Source: Paracoccaceae bacterium
GTDB lineage: Bacteria; Pseudomonadota; Alphaproteobacteria; Rhodobacterales; Rhodobacteraceae
Assembly (NCBI GenBank): GCA_020446815.1
Contig: JAGRDY010000027.1
Location: 1-64,000, forward strand
DNA: 64,000 nucleotides
Direction: 5' to 3'
Shown: positions 1 to 8,741 of the stretch, piece by piece
Numbering within the stretch: position 1 is the first letter of the stretch
How the letters are laid out: each line of letters opens with the position of its first letter
Notes under the pieces: model-generated
Databases searched by the model: none
What the model was told of the DNA's origin: nothing
The model's input: the letters and a program-made list of their open reading frames with translations, nothing else
Position numbers and translations under genes: made by a program

Positions 1-1
1 C

Positions 2-106
<105 letters not shown>

Positions 107-129
107 GAACGCGGGTTCGATGCAGGCTC

Positions 130-154
130 AAAGGGCGGCCGCCGGCCGCCCTTT
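130..154 (+). terminator. GC-rich hairpin, probable tuf terminator
   Basis: Arms AAAGGGCGGC and GCCGCCCTTT flank a short loop, 24 bases after the tuf stop. The U residues lie inside the 3' arm and there is no long T tract after it, so termination could be intrinsic but weak or Rho-assisted. Confidence 0.6.
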
Positions 155-300
155 GGCATCCGAGGGCCGGGGTTTTGGGCGCCCGGCCGTCATCGCCCCT
201 GTGGCGTATCAACCCGATCCTGAATCACCTGTCCGCTGCGTTTCGCTTCGATCGAACGCGAAAGGCGCTGTCTGATGCTTCAAGACAAGGTCGAAGCGCT

Positions 301-549
301 CTATCGGTCGATGATCCCCAGTACCTGTGTGCGCGCGCCGTCGCCCATTTCACGGGAATCGGCGATCGCGATGATTTCCCGCATCTGCTTCAGAGTCAGA
401 TTGTCCATCGCGTCGGTGGGGATGTTCAATTCCACCAGGAAGGCACGGAGCGTATCCTGAACCTTGTCGAATTCGGCCATCGCCTGCGCGCCGGAGGCGA
501 AAACCGTCAATGCGGCCGTCATGGCAAGTGCCAGAAATGTCCGTTTCAT
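301..549 (-). CDS. Small secreted protein, unknown function
   Basis: This is an 82-residue protein. Residues 1-23 look like a Sec signal peptide: MKR, then an Ala/Leu/Phe-rich core, then a GAQA cleavage motif. The mature part is acidic and probably helical (MAEFDKVQDTLRAFLVEL, then an MREIIAIADS segment), with no cysteine and no catalytic motif. The ATG at 549 was chosen because AAGGAG sits just upstream with good spacing and the signal peptide begins there; the longer upstream reading frame has no such support. It is transcribed away from tRNA-Trp and converges on tuf. I do not recognise the family; it is a likely periplasmic protein. Confidence 0.7.
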   Translation of the reverse strand: MKRTFLALAMTAALTVFASGAQAMAEFDKVQDTLRAFLVELNIPTDAMDNLTLKQMREIIAIADSREMGDGARTQVLGIIDR

Positions 550-938
550 AACGATACTCCTTTTCGGTTTTATTGCAGTGCCGGCGAAAGCCGCCGGATC
601 GCCGGTCGGGTGATGCGCAAAGCCTAGCCAGCCCGCATCAGGCAGGAAAAACACGCTTTTCTCGCGTAACATCACGGGCGGTTGGTGCGATTCTGGCGGA
701 TCGTGAACGCAGTTACGATTTTGCCGCAAATTGCGTGCGGTGTCCGGGTCATGCGAAGGAATGCGCGGCCGCGCGGCTGTAACAATTGCCCTGCCGCCGC
801 TGCCGGTCCACCGGTCAATGTCCTGTGAGCGCACGCCCCGGTGAGCCCGAAGGGGGCGCATCCTCGCGGCGGCGTGTGCGATAGCCCGCGTTTCGTGAAC
901 CGTGGGGCGCGATCCGCCCGACGTGCGCAACAGGGCCC
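550..938. other. Intergenic region without a recognisable gene
   Basis: About 390 bases between the divergently placed small secreted protein and the tRNA-Trp promoter. It holds a short GC hairpin near 579-597 (CCGGCG/CGCCGG) that may lie in the leader of the secreted-protein gene. Short reading frames here show no start signal or protein-like composition. Confidence 0.5.
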
Positions 939-966
939 TTGATTTCCCCGCGCGCCTGGCTTAACC
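939..966 (+). promoter_or_regulatory. Candidate promoter of tRNA-Trp
   Basis: TTGATT (939-944) and TTAACC (961-966) are separated by 16 bases, and the second box lies 16 bases before the tRNA. Both are imperfect matches to sigma-70 boxes; the call rests on position. Confidence 0.35.
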
Positions 967-981
967 CGCGTCCCAGGCCTT

Positions 982-1057
982 AGGGGTTTAGCTCAGTTGG
1001 TAGAGCATCGGTCTCCAAAACCGAGGGTCGTGGGTTCGAGTCCCCCAACCCCTGCCA
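982..1057 (+). tRNA. trnW: tRNA-Trp (anticodon CCA)
   Basis: The acceptor stem pairs AGGGGTT (982-988) with AACCCCT (1047-1053), followed by discriminator G and an encoded CCA end (1055-1057). The anticodon stem pairs TCGGT with ACCGA around the loop CTCCAAA, placing anticodon CCA at 1015-1017. The T loop GTTCGAGTC is standard. Downstream, where secE and nusG usually follow in related genomes, there is 237 bp of non-coding sequence and then an opposite-strand TetR gene. Confidence 0.97.
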
Positions 1058-1294
1058 GGCCTTCGGTTCTCTCGCGCTCCTGGCGATATCCGGCGGATCG
1101 GGTGTTTCGCGAAACGCTACAGTGCGCCCGCGCCTCTTGCCCCTGATCGGTGCTATCGCCCCTTGGGCAAGGCCCAGACCGACCAGGCCTCGGGCGTAGC
1201 GCATCAGACCCGCCAGTCCCTGCCGTCGCGCGGCAGAAGCCGCGATGCCCGCGCAACTCTTCCCTGACAAGGCTGAGCGCACTGTAGCGCATCG

Positions 1295-1960
1295 TCATAG
1301 TCGCGTCCGGGCCATGACATATGCGTCGAGCGCGGCAACCTCCTCGGGGCGGGGCTGCTTGCCGGTGAAGCCAAGCAGATAACCTTTGACCCGGTTCAGC
1401 CGGATCCGCATCGGCTCGTGCTGGTCAAGCGCGTGGTAGCCGAGCTGCATGAAATAGAGGATCCGCGCCCGGGCATCGGCCTCGTATTCCGGGTAGCCGT
1501 GCCTGCGGAACATCGCTGCGGCGGCGGCAAGGCGGGTGTCGTCCGCCCGGTCGATCACGCGCCGCACCGCGCCGTCGCGCCGCGCCCATTCGCGGACCGC
1601 GAAGTCGAGGCGCTCGTCGAACAGATCCGGATCGACGAAGCAGCGGAAGAAATGGCAGACAGCCTCGGTTATGGTCTGCGAAGGCAGTTCGCAATGCCGC
1701 ACGAGAATCGCCGTGTTCCTGCCTTCCCAATCGGCCAGAAGTGCGTCGAGAAGATCCTTGCGGTTCTTGAAATACCAGTAGAAGGATGACCGCGCGACCT
1801 GAAGCCGTTCGCCGATGGTCAGCACCTTCACTTCCGCCACGCCGTCCGATACCAGGATATCGCGCGCGACGTTCAGCCAGTCGTCGCGGCTCACGCGCGG
1901 GCCGCTGGCCGGAGCATCGTCCCGCGCAAGCCGCACAACCCTGTTCCTGTCTTGCGCCAT
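1295..1960 (-). CDS. TetR/AcrR-family transcriptional regulator
   Basis: This 221-residue protein has the TetR DNA-binding domain at about residues 24-70. The recognition segment VARSSFYWYFKNRKDLL matches the family pattern (x-SxFYxYFxxKxxLL). The C-terminal ligand-binding domain is all-helical and not diagnostic. It is the last gene of a minus-strand unit: the flavoenzyme gene overlaps a 35-codon ORF by ATGA, and that ORF stops one base before this ATG. A GGAGAG ribosome site lies inside the end of the small ORF, suggesting translational coupling. By context it probably senses a methylated-amine-related metabolite and regulates its own operon; the dyad at 4599-4620 is a candidate operator. 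Confidence 0.88.
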   Translation of the reverse strand: MAQDRNRVVRLARDDAPASGPRVSRDDWLNVARDILVSDGVAEVKVLTIGERLQVARSSFYWYFKNRKDLLDALLADWEGRNTAILVRHCELPSQTITEAVCHFFRCFVDPDLFDERLDFAVREWARRDGAVRRVIDRADDTRLAAAAAMFRRHGYPEYEADARARILYFMQLGYHALDQHEPMRIRLNRVKGYLLGFTGKQPRPEEVAALDAYVMARTRL

Positions 1961-1961
1961 C

Positions 1962-2069
1962 TTAACTCTCCGGCGGCGCAGCGCCCCCGGCGGTTCGGCG
2001 GGCGATGAAATCCGCGATCGCCTCTGCCCGCCGCCCGCGCCGGCGCGCGGATGGCGTGCCTTCGCTCAT
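1962..2069 (-). CDS. Possible 35-residue coupled ORF between flavoenzyme and tetR
   Basis: The ATG overlaps the TGA of the upstream flavoenzyme gene (ATGA at 2066-2069) and the frame closes with TAA one base before the tetR start. The predicted peptide is basic in its first half (SARRRGRRAEAIADFIARR) and ends in an Ala/Gly/Pro tail. I do not recognise it. It could be a real microprotein, a coupling device that carries ribosomes from the enzyme gene to tetR, or chance. The double junction fit argues against pure chance, but there is no independent evidence of expression. Confidence 0.35.
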   Translation of the reverse strand: MSEGTPSARRRGRRAEAIADFIARRTAGGAAPPES

Positions 2070-4471
2070 GCGCGCATCGCCTTGCCTTCGGGGTCGTAAG
2101 GCGAGGGCGGAACGACCCGTGCGGGCCGTTCCTGCCCGACGATATGGGTCGTCAGTTCCGTGCCAACGCCGGCCGACTCGCTGTCGATCATGGCCAGCGC
2201 ATAGGACTTGCCCAACGTGTGCCCGTAACCGCCCGAAGTGACGAAGCCGACCCGGCGGCCATCCCGCCATACCGGCTCATAGCCCGAGGCGTCGGCGTCG
2301 GTGGCGTCGACCTCGAGCGTCGCGATCCGCCGCCCGGTGCCGGCGCCATTGCGCTCGGCCAGGGCCGCGGTGCGGCCGATGAAGTCGCCCTTGTCGAAAG
2401 CGACGAAGCGGTCCATTCCCGTTTCGCCCGGTGTATAGGCCTGGGTGAATTCGCGGCTCCAGATACCGAAGGACTTTTCGAGGCGCAGCGACAGCAGCGC
2501 GTTGAACCCGGCCTCGCGCAGACCCAGCCCCTCGCCGGCGGCCAGAAGCGCGCGGCGCAACGCGATGTGTTCGCTGGCGTGGCAATGAATCTCGTAGCCA
2601 AGCTCACCGGTCACCGACAGCCGCCCCACCCTGGCGCGGATCAGCCCCATGTCGAGCGTGGCGCAGCCCATGAAGGGCAGGGCGTCGATCGGACCATCGG
2701 TCAGTTTCGCCAGCAGCTTGCGCGCATCTGGCCCGGAAACGCCAAAGCCGACGATGCCGTCCGAGATGTCGCGCACCTCGACCGCATCGCTGCCGTGGCC
2801 GGCGAACCAGCGCATGTGCCAGGCCCGCAGATAGTAGGACCCCATGATCCACCAGCTGCCGTCGCCCCAGTTGAAGACGGTCAGGTCGCCCTTCAGCCTG
2901 CCTTCTTGCGACAGCATCGGCGCAAGCCGCGCCCGGCCCGGCCCCGGCAGCTTGCAGACCAGAAGCCGGTCGAGCCAGGCTTCGGCCCCCCGGCCCGTCA
3001 CCTCGAACCGCGAAAAGCCGGAAATGTCGAGAAGCCCGACCGCCTCGCGCATCGCACGGCATTCCTCGGCGACGATCGGAAAGGCGTTCGACCGCTTCAG
3101 CGTCGGTTTTTCCGTGAACCCCTCGGGCGCGAAGTAAAGCGGTGTCTCCAGCCCGAAGCTGGCGCCCCAGCGGCAGCCCGCGGCGGTCATTTCGCTATGG
3201 GCGGGGGCCATTTTCAAGGGCCGCCCGGCGGGAAGCTGTTCGTTGGGATAGGTCATCACGAAGCGGCGGGTGTAGAATTGCCCGGTCGTCTCCTTGATAT
3301 ACTGCCGGTTCTCCGCGAAGGCCCCGTAGCGCGCGACATCCATGCCGAAGACATCCGCCTCCGGTTCGCCGTGGATCATCCATTCGGCGAGGCTCTTGCC
3401 GACCCCGCCGCCCTGCAAGAAGCCCGCCATCACCGCGCAGGCGCACCAGTAGCCGCGCTTGCCGCGCACCGGCCCGACCAGCGGGTTGCCGTCGGGCGAG
3501 AAGGTGAAGGCGCCGTTGACCCATGTCTTGACGCCAACGGTCTGGAGCGCGGGATAGCGGTTGAAGCCCAGCGTCAGCTCGCGCTCGATCCGGTCCGGGT
3601 CCTCCTTTTGCAACTGAAACCCGTAATCCCAAGGCGCCCCGTCGACCATCCAGTGTTCGTGGTCGATCTCGTAGATGCCGAGCAGGATGCCCTTCTGGTC
3701 CTGCCGCATATAGGTGAACCCTTCGAGATCCACCGTCATCGGCACCTCGAAATCGAGCTTTTCAAGCTCGGGGATCGTGTCCGAGATCAGGTAGTGGTGG
3801 TTCAGCGGCGATACCGGCAGTTCGACCCCGGCCATGCGGCCCACCTGCTTGGCCCAGAGCCCGGCGGCATTGACCACATGCGCGCAGCCGATCGTGCCCT
3901 TCTCGGTCACGACCTGCCAGCCGTCGGGGGTCTGGATCAGTTCCAGCACGCGGTTGTGCTCGATGATCTCGGCGCCGCGCTTCCGTGCGGCGCCGGCATA
4001 GGCCTGAACCGTCCCGGTCGTGTCGACATAGCCTTCGCGGTCGGCCCACATGCCGCCGAGGATGCCCTCGCTCGACATGATCGGGCAAAGATCCCTGGCC
4101 TCCTGCGGCGTGATCAGGCGGCAATCCTCGATCCCGATCGACTGGAACACCCGATAGGCCGATTGCAGCCATTCCCAGCGGTCGGGGGTGCCCGCGAGCG
4201 TCATGCCGCCGGTCATGTGCATCCCGACGGACTGGCCCGATTCCTTTTCGATTTCGCCCAGAAGGTCGATCGTGTAGGCCTGAAGCGCGGCGATGTTGGG
4301 ATCCGCGTTCAGTGCGTGAAAGCCGCCCGCCGCGTGCCAGGAAGACCCCGCCGTCAGCACCGACCGTTCGATCAGACACACGTCCGACCAGCCGAATTTC
4401 GCCAGATGATAGAGGACGGAGGCCCCGACGACCCCGCCGCCGATCACCACCACCCGATAATGCGATTTCAT
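2066..4471 (-). CDS. Dimethylglycine/sarcosine dehydrogenase-like flavoenzyme (DAO + GcvT)
   Basis: This 801-residue protein has an N-terminal DAO-type FAD domain (GGGVVG dinucleotide motif at residues 11-16) followed by a GcvT-like tetrahydrofolate-binding half (about 420-795). The segment SSWHAAG carries His46 at the position used for covalent FAD attachment in mammalian dimethylglycine dehydrogenase. The family oxidatively demethylates N-methylated glycines and passes the one-carbon unit to tetrahydrofolate. The exact substrate cannot be read from sequence. It leads an operon with the small ORF and a TetR regulator. A G9 tract occupies the ribosome-site position just upstream of the ATG. 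A paralog sits at 37.6-40.1 kb. Confidence 0.88.
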   Translation of the reverse strand: MKSHYRVVVIGGGVVGASVLYHLAKFGWSDVCLIERSVLTAGSSWHAAGGFHALNADPNIAALQAYTIDLLGEIEKESGQSVGMHMTGGMTLAGTPDRWEWLQSAYRVFQSIGIEDCRLITPQEARDLCPIMSSEGILGGMWADREGYVDTTGTVQAYAGAARKRGAEIIEHNRVLELIQTPDGWQVVTEKGTIGCAHVVNAAGLWAKQVGRMAGVELPVSPLNHHYLISDTIPELEKLDFEVPMTVDLEGFTYMRQDQKGILLGIYEIDHEHWMVDGAPWDYGFQLQKEDPDRIERELTLGFNRYPALQTVGVKTWVNGAFTFSPDGNPLVGPVRGKRGYWCACAVMAGFLQGGGVGKSLAEWMIHGEPEADVFGMDVARYGAFAENRQYIKETTGQFYTRRFVMTYPNEQLPAGRPLKMAPAHSEMTAAGCRWGASFGLETPLYFAPEGFTEKPTLKRSNAFPIVAEECRAMREAVGLLDISGFSRFEVTGRGAEAWLDRLLVCKLPGPGRARLAPMLSQEGRLKGDLTVFNWGDGSWWIMGSYYLRAWHMRWFAGHGSDAVEVRDISDGIVGFGVSGPDARKLLAKLTDGPIDALPFMGCATLDMGLIRARVGRLSVTGELGYEIHCHASEHIALRRALLAAGEGLGLREAGFNALLSLRLEKSFGIWSREFTQAYTPGETGMDRFVAFDKGDFIGRTAALAERNGAGTGRRIATLEVDATDADASGYEPVWRDGRRVGFVTSGGYGHTLGKSYALAMIDSESAGVGTELTTHIVGQERPARVVPPSPYDPEGKAMRA

Positions 4472-4477
4472 CCGATG

Positions 4478-4486
4478 CCCCCCCCC
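4478..4486 (-). repeat. G9 homopolymer in ribosome-site position
   Basis: Nine consecutive C on the plus strand (G on the sense strand) end six bases before the ATG of the flavoenzyme gene, where the Shine-Dalgarno sequence should be. Length variation here would alter spacing and perhaps initiation. Confidence 0.8.
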
Positions 4487-4598
4487 GAGATGTGCTGTCG
4501 AGCTTTTTGGTAGCTGCGCCTTGCCCGAGCTGTCCAGACAAAAGTGAACGGGTCATCGCATCGCTGTCTGACAAGCGCCTGATCGTCGATATTTCCGG

Positions 4599-4620
4599 CA
4601 GGTGGACATAGGTGTACCTG
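4599..4620. promoter_or_regulatory. Imperfect 22-bp dyad, candidate TetR operator
   Basis: Outer arms are CAGGT and ACCTG with partial symmetry inside; 16 of the 22 positions pair. It lies about 130 bp upstream of the flavoenzyme start, the first gene of the operon that encodes the TetR protein. Size and placement suit a TetR dimer-pair site; assignment is inference. Confidence 0.4.
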
Positions 4621-4758
4621 AATTGAGAGAGCGTGACCCGAAGCCGGAGAAGTTGTTGAAACGCGTGGCAAATCAGGGCCTTCATCGATTTGCCGGGGTC
4701 TGGAGCCGCGAAGATTCGGCGGGCCGGCCCGATCTCGTGCTGGTGGGCGGCACGGCAC

Positions 4759-4771
4759 GGGGGGGGGGGGG
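4759..4771 (+). repeat. 13-base G homopolymer
   Basis: An uninterrupted run of 13 G in non-coding sequence, about 290 bp upstream of the flavoenzyme start. Such tracts are slippage-prone in replication and in sequencing. Confidence 0.85.
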
Positions 4772-5040
4772 CGGCTCATGGCATCTGGCGCCGAGGTCGT
4801 TCTGGCCCGCGCTGGCCTGCGCAATGGAAGTCCGGGCGGGCCGGGTGGCGTGGATCGTGGACCTTTGTTCCGGCGATGGGCAAGGGCGCGCAGGCAGCGG
4901 CGCGGCTGTGCTTGATGGTGCGGCGCCGCGGGCCGCGCGGGCGGGGCAGGGCGCGGGCGGCATTGCCCGCCCCTCCGGGGAAGCGCGCGGCCGGTAGCGG
5001 GAATTGAGTATTTTTACAAAGAAGAATCAGTACGTTGGCG

Positions 5041-6429
5041 TCAGGAGTGGATCGGCCCGTCACCGCAGGCCAGGGCCGCTTCGCGCAGGGCTTCGGAGAA
5101 GGTCGGATGGGCGTGGCAGGTGAGCGCGATATCCTCGGCGGCGGCGCCGAATTCCATGCCGACACAGATCTCGTGGATCAGTTCGCCGGCCGCCGGGCCG
5201 ATGATATGGGCGCCGAGAATACGGTCGCTGTCCTTGTCGGCGAGGATTTTCACGAATCCCTCGCCCTGAAACACCGCCTTGGCGCGGCCATTGCCCATGA
5301 AGGCGAATTTGCCGACCTTGTAGGCGTGCCCCGCCGCTTTCAGCTGTTCTTCGGTGGCGCCGACCGCGGCGACCTCGGGGGTGGTGTATATCACGCCGGG
5401 GATTACGTTGTAGTTAACGTGACCGGCCTTTCCGGCGAGGATCTCGGCGACCGCGATGCCCTCATCTTCGGCCTTGTGGGCCAGCATGGGGCCGGAGATG
5501 GCATCGCCGATGGCATATATGCCCTTGATATTGGTGTCATAATGTTTGCCGGTCCTGATCTGGCCGCGCTCTTCCATGTCAACGCCGAGCGCGTCGAGGC
5601 CAAGGCCGTCGGTATAGGGTTTGCGCCCCGTGGCGACCAGCACGCAATCGGCATCGAGCGTGGCTTCGGCATCGTTCTTGCGCAGCCTGTAGGTGAGTCT
5701 GGCCTTGCCGCGCGCCACGGCGACATCCCTTACGGCGGCGCCCATGATGAAGTCAAGTCCTTGTCTTTTAAGGAGTCTCTGGAAAGTTTTTTGAACCTCG
5801 CCATCCATGCCGGGAGTGATGGCGTCGAGATATTCGACCACGGTGACGGCGCTGCCGAGCCGGGCATAGACCGAGCCGAGCTCCAGCCCGATCACCCCGG
5901 CGCCGATCACCGCCATTGTTTTCGGAACCTTCGCCAGGCTCAGCGCCCCGGTGGAGGTGACGACCACCTTTTCGTCGACGGTGACGCCGGGCAGGCTGGA
6001 GGGTTCGGAGCCGGTGGCGATGACGATGTTTTTTGTCTCATGCACCGTGTCGCCGACCTTGACCCTGCCTGCCCCGGGGATGGAGCCCCAACCTTTCAGC
6101 CAGGTTATCTTGTTCTTTTTGAACAGAAATTCTATGCCCTTGGTGTTCTGCCCGATGACCTCGTCCTTGTAGCCGAGCATCGCCGGCCAATCGACGGAGG
6201 GGGATTTGCCCTTGAGGCCCATCCTGGCGAAATTCGTTTCGGCGTCATGCAGGCAATGGGTGGCGTGCAGAAGCGCCTTGGAGGGGATGCAGCCGACATT
6301 CAGGCAGGTGCCGCCGAGGGTTTCGCGGCCCTCGACCACCGCGGTTTTCAGCCCGAGTTGGGCGCAGCGGATGGCCCCCACATAACCGCCGGGGCCGGCG
6401 CCGATGATGATCACGTCAAACTCTGCCAT
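5041..6429 (-). CDS. lpd: Dihydrolipoyl dehydrogenase (E3)
   Basis: This 462-residue flavoprotein reoxidises dihydrolipoyl groups of 2-oxoacid dehydrogenase E2 and reduces NAD. An FAD motif (GAGPGG, residues 10-15) is followed by the redox-active disulfide Cys42/Cys47 in [13 protein letters not shown], an NAD-binding GAGVIG motif, and the C-terminal HPTFSE motif with His441 and Glu446 from the partner subunit's active site. Length is typical. The ATG at 6429 has AAGGAG seven bases upstream; a longer frame reaching 6507 has no ribosome site and adds non-conserved residues. It is the last gene of the odhA-odhB-MAPEG-lpd series and so presumably the E3 of oxoglutarate dehydrogenase. Confidence 0.97.
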   Translation of the reverse strand: MAEFDVIIIGAGPGGYVGAIRCAQLGLKTAVVEGRETLGGTCLNVGCIPSKALLHATHCLHDAETNFARMGLKGKSPSVDWPAMLGYKDEVIGQNTKGIEFLFKKNKITWLKGWGSIPGAGRVKVGDTVHETKNIVIATGSEPSSLPGVTVDEKVVVTSTGALSLAKVPKTMAVIGAGVIGLELGSVYARLGSAVTVVEYLDAITPGMDGEVQKTFQRLLKRQGLDFIMGAAVRDVAVARGKARLTYRLRKNDAEATLDADCVLVATGRKPYTDGLGLDALGVDMEERGQIRTGKHYDTNIKGIYAIGDAISGPMLAHKAEDEGIAVAEILAGKAGHVNYNVIPGVIYTTPEVAAVGATEEQLKAAGHAYKVGKFAFMGNGRAKAVFQGEGFVKILADKDSDRILGAHIIGPAAGELIHEICVGMEFGAAAEDIALTCHAHPTFSEALREAALACGDGPIHS

Positions 6430-6565
6430 GGGGTGCTCCTTGGTAAATCTGCTGTATGGCCGGCGTCCCGCAGCCGTCCCGCCCGCGTCCCGCATCCGTC
6501 CCGACACGCGTCCCGACGGGCCGCGCGGGGCCTTAACTGTTGCAGAACCGGACGGGATGCAAGGG

Positions 6566-6961
6566 TCATGCGGTCATCAACGCCATCAGATAGAGAATGA
6601 CGGTGGCGACAAACCCGGCCAGCCAAAGCGCGGTGCGCAATCCGGTGATGCGAAACCCGTAGGCGGGCACATAGAGAACGCGGGCGGCCAGAAAGACCTG
6701 CGCGGCGGTGAGCGTGTGGGGCGTGAAGCCCTCCTTGACGGCGAGGATCAGCACCGCGGGCGCGAAGAGCGTCATCGCCACGACCGAATTGGTCAGCGCC
6801 CGGTCGAGGCGGGCGGTGATGCCGGTCAGGGTGCGGTGTTCGTCGCGCGAGGAGATCAGATAGCCCATGCCCAGCTGGGAGGACATGCCGGTCACCTTGA
6901 GGATCAGGATGAGGGCGGTATAGAGCCCGTAGAGGGCGAGGATATCGAGTTCGCTGGACAT
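6566..6961 (-). CDS. MAPEG-family integral membrane protein
   Basis: A 131-residue protein with about four hydrophobic helices (residues 6-24, 56-74, 85-98, 110-128) and the MAPEG-like cluster of a first helix, [20 protein letters not shown] loop and a pair of C-terminal helices. Eukaryotic MAPEG enzymes use glutathione in eicosanoid metabolism; bacterial members mostly have no assigned function. It sits between odhB and lpd on the same strand, 136 bp before lpd and 214 bp after odhB, so it is probably co-transcribed with them. A role in the oxoglutarate dehydrogenase complex is not implied by the family. Confidence 0.82.
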   Translation of the reverse strand: MSSELDILALYGLYTALILILKVTGMSSQLGMGYLISSRDEHRTLTGITARLDRALTNSVVAMTLFAPAVLILAVKEGFTPHTLTAAQVFLAARVLYVPAYGFRITGLRTALWLAGFVATVILYLMALMTA

Positions 6962-7028
6962 GGGGAATCTGGCTCCGTGGCGTTCGGTTTTCGGGGAAGG
7001 TTAGCATGGCGATGCGCGAATGGCAGGG

Positions 7029-7046
7029 CCCCCGCTTTCGCGGGGG
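7029..7046 (-). other. Intercistronic hairpin with GAAA tetraloop
   Basis: On the odh transcript strand the arms CCCCCGC and GCGGGGG enclose GAAA, a very stable GNRA tetraloop hairpin between odhB and the MAPEG gene. No T tract follows. It could be an RNA-processing or stability element, or part of a dispersed palindromic repeat of the CCCGCGAAAGCGGG type. Confidence 0.6.
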
Positions 7047-7110
7047 TGACAGGGGAATGACAGGGGTGACAGGGGGATGACAGGGGGGGTGACAAGGGGG
7101 GGCAGGGGGG
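7042..7110 (+). repeat. G-run/TGACA tandem array
   Basis: Five TGACA words are separated by runs of 4-7 G over 69 bp, ending in two more G runs. The array lies between odhB and the MAPEG gene. The four or more G runs with 5-7 base loops on the plus strand could form a G-quadruplex; the transcript carries the C-rich strand. Confidence 0.75.
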
Positions 7111-7175
7111 CGGCGGGCCGGCCGTCTGGCCGGCGGGCAGGTGCCTTGCGGATCGGCACGAGATCGCATCGGCCG

Positions 7176-8741
7176 TCACACATCCATCATCAGCCGGCGC
7201 GGGTCTTCCAGCGCCTCCTTGACCCGCACGAGGAATGTCACCGCCCCCTTGCCGTCCACGACGCGGTGGTCGTAGGACAGGGCGAGATACATCATCGGGC
7301 GGATCACGATCTGGCCATCCACCACCACCGGGCGGTCCTGGATCTTGTGCATCCCGAGGATCCCCGATTGCGGGGGGTTGAGGATCGGCGAGGACATGAG
7401 GCTGCCATAGACGCCGCCGTTGGAGATGGTGAAGCTGCCGCCCTGCATTTCGGCCATCGACAGTTTGCCGTCGCGGGCGCGCAGGCCGAGTTCGCCGATC
7501 TTCTTTTCGATCGCGGCGAAGGACATCTGATCGGCGTTGCGCACCACCGGCACCACGAGGCCGGAGGGCGTGCCGACGGCGACGCCCATATGCACGAAAT
7601 TCTTGTAGACCACATCTCCGCCGTCGATTTCGGCGTTGACCTCGGGCACCTCGGCCAGCGCGTGGCAGCAGGCCTTGACGAAGAATCCCATGAAGCCCAG
7701 CTTGACGCCGTGCTTCTTCTCGAAATCGGTCTTGTAGGTCTTGCGGATGTCCATCACCGCCGTCATGTCGACCTCGTTATAGGTGGTGAGCATCGCGGCG
7801 GTGTTCTGGGCGTCCTTGAGGCGGCGGGCGATGGTGGCGCGCAGGCGGGTCATCTTGACCCGTTCCTCGCGCGCGGCATCCTCGGCCGGGACCGGCGCGC
7901 GGGGCGCGGCGGTGGCCTCGGGGGCGGGGGCGGGCGCAGGGGCAGGGGCAGGCGCAGGGGCAGGGGCCTTTCCCGTCGCCCCGGCGGCGGCGGCGACGTC
8001 ATCCTTCATGATGCGGCCATCGCGGCCGGTGCCGGTGACCTGATCGGCGCTCAGCCCCGCCTCGGCCATGGCCTTTTTGGCCGAAGGGGCGTTTTCGACA
8101 TCCTTGCGCGGCGTGGCGGTTTCGGGGCCGGCGCCGGGGGAGGCGACGGCCCGGGCCTGCTCGGCCCGGTCCGCCTTGCCGTCGCCGGCGGGCGCCGCGC
8201 CTTCGCGGATCACGGCGAGGCGGGCCCTGGCGTCGACCGTGGCGCCTTCGGCGGCGATGATTTCGGCGAGCGTGCCCGCGGCGGGTGACGGCACCTCGAC
8301 GGAGACCTTGTCGGTTTCCAGCTCGCACAGCATTTCATCGACGGCGACGGCATCGCCGACCTTCTTGAACCAGGTTGCGACGGTCGCCTCGGTGACGCTT
8401 TCACCCAGGGTGGGAACCATTACATCAGTCATCTTGCCCTCATCGGCTTTTGGCGCGGCTGGCGCGCTGTTCGGGGATTTCGTTTCAGGCGCGGCGGCTG
8501 TGCCGGCCTCGTTGATCTGCGCCAGAAGCGCGTTGACGGCGACGGTGGCGCCTTCGGCGGCGACGATTTCGGCGAGCGTGCCCGCGGCGGGGGCGGGCAC
8601 CTCGACGGTGATCTTGTCGGTTTCCAGCTCGCACAGCATTTCATCGACGGCGACGGCATCGCCGACCTTCTTGAACCAGGTGGCGACGGTCGCCTCGGTG
8701 ACGCTTTCGCCCAGGGCGGGTACGCGGAGTTCGATACTCAT
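7176..8741 (-). CDS. odhB: Dihydrolipoyllysine succinyltransferase (oxoglutarate dehydrogenase E2)
   Basis: This 521-residue E2 transfers succinyl groups from E1-bound intermediate to CoA. It carries two N-terminal lipoyl domains with lipoylation lysines Lys43 and Lys145 in ETDK motifs, a peripheral subunit-binding domain (about 210-245), a Pro-Ala linker made of AP repeats (about 255-275) and the acyltransferase domain ending in SYDHRVVDG (His492, Asp496). Two lipoyl domains is more than the single domain of E. coli SucB but is known from Rhodobacter-type OdhB. The ATG at 8741 overlaps the odhA stop by ATGA. The two lipoyl domains are nearly identical at the DNA level. Confidence 0.96.
   Translation of the reverse strand: MSIELRVPALGESVTEATVATWFKKVGDAVAVDEMLCELETDKITVEVPAPAAGTLAEIVAAEGATVAVNALLAQINEAGTAAAPETKSPNSAPAAPKADEGKMTDVMVPTLGESVTEATVATWFKKVGDAVAVDEMLCELETDKVSVEVPSPAAGTLAEIIAAEGATVDARARLAVIREGAAPAGDGKADRAEQARAVASPGAGPETATPRKDVENAPSAKKAMAEAGLSADQVTGTGRDGRIMKDDVAAAAGATGKAPAPAPAPAPAPAPAPEATAAPRAPVPAEDAAREERVKMTRLRATIARRLKDAQNTAAMLTTYNEVDMTAVMDIRKTYKTDFEKKHGVKLGFMGFFVKACCHALAEVPEVNAEIDGGDVVYKNFVHMGVAVGTPSGLVVPVVRNADQMSFAAIEKKIGELGLRARDGKLSMAEMQGGSFTISNGGVYGSLMSSPILNPPQSGILGMHKIQDRPVVVDGQIVIRPMMYLALSYDHRVVDGKGAVTFLVRVKEALEDPRRLMMDV
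8239..8720 (-). repeat. Direct repeat encoding the two OdhB lipoyl domains
   Basis: Segments 8239-8414 and 8545-8720 are about 176 bp each, offset by exactly 306 bp (102 codons), and differ at only about a dozen positions, many of them synonymous. The similarity in third positions indicates recent duplication or ongoing gene conversion rather than ancient divergence. Confidence 0.9.

Larger units (their letters stand above)
4472..5040. other. Intergenic region upstream of the flavoenzyme operon
   Basis: A 569-bp gap between lpd and the flavoenzyme gene, both on the minus strand. It contains the G9 tract by the start codon, an imperfect 22-bp dyad at 4599-4620 and a 13-base G run at 4759-4771. 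The reading frames crossing it are low-complexity and lack ribosome sites, so no gene is called. No clear intrinsic terminator for lpd was seen in the T-rich stretch near 5010-5025. Confidence 0.55.

Noticed and set aside
980..1298. Minus-strand reading frames across tRNA-Trp
   Set aside because: They end in the typical false peptide read from a tRNA antisense strand and have no ribosome site.
2051..4513. 820-codon plus-strand frame opposite the flavoenzyme
   Set aside because: Antisense to a clear enzyme gene; low-complexity composition caused by GC-rich codon use.
4602..4997. 131-codon plus-strand frame in the lpd-flavoenzyme gap
   Set aside because: Translates the G13 tract as a glycine run, lacks a ribosome site and shows no recognisable pattern.
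7077..8288. 403-codon plus-strand frame over odhB
   Set aside because: Gly/Arg/His-rich shadow of the E2 gene.
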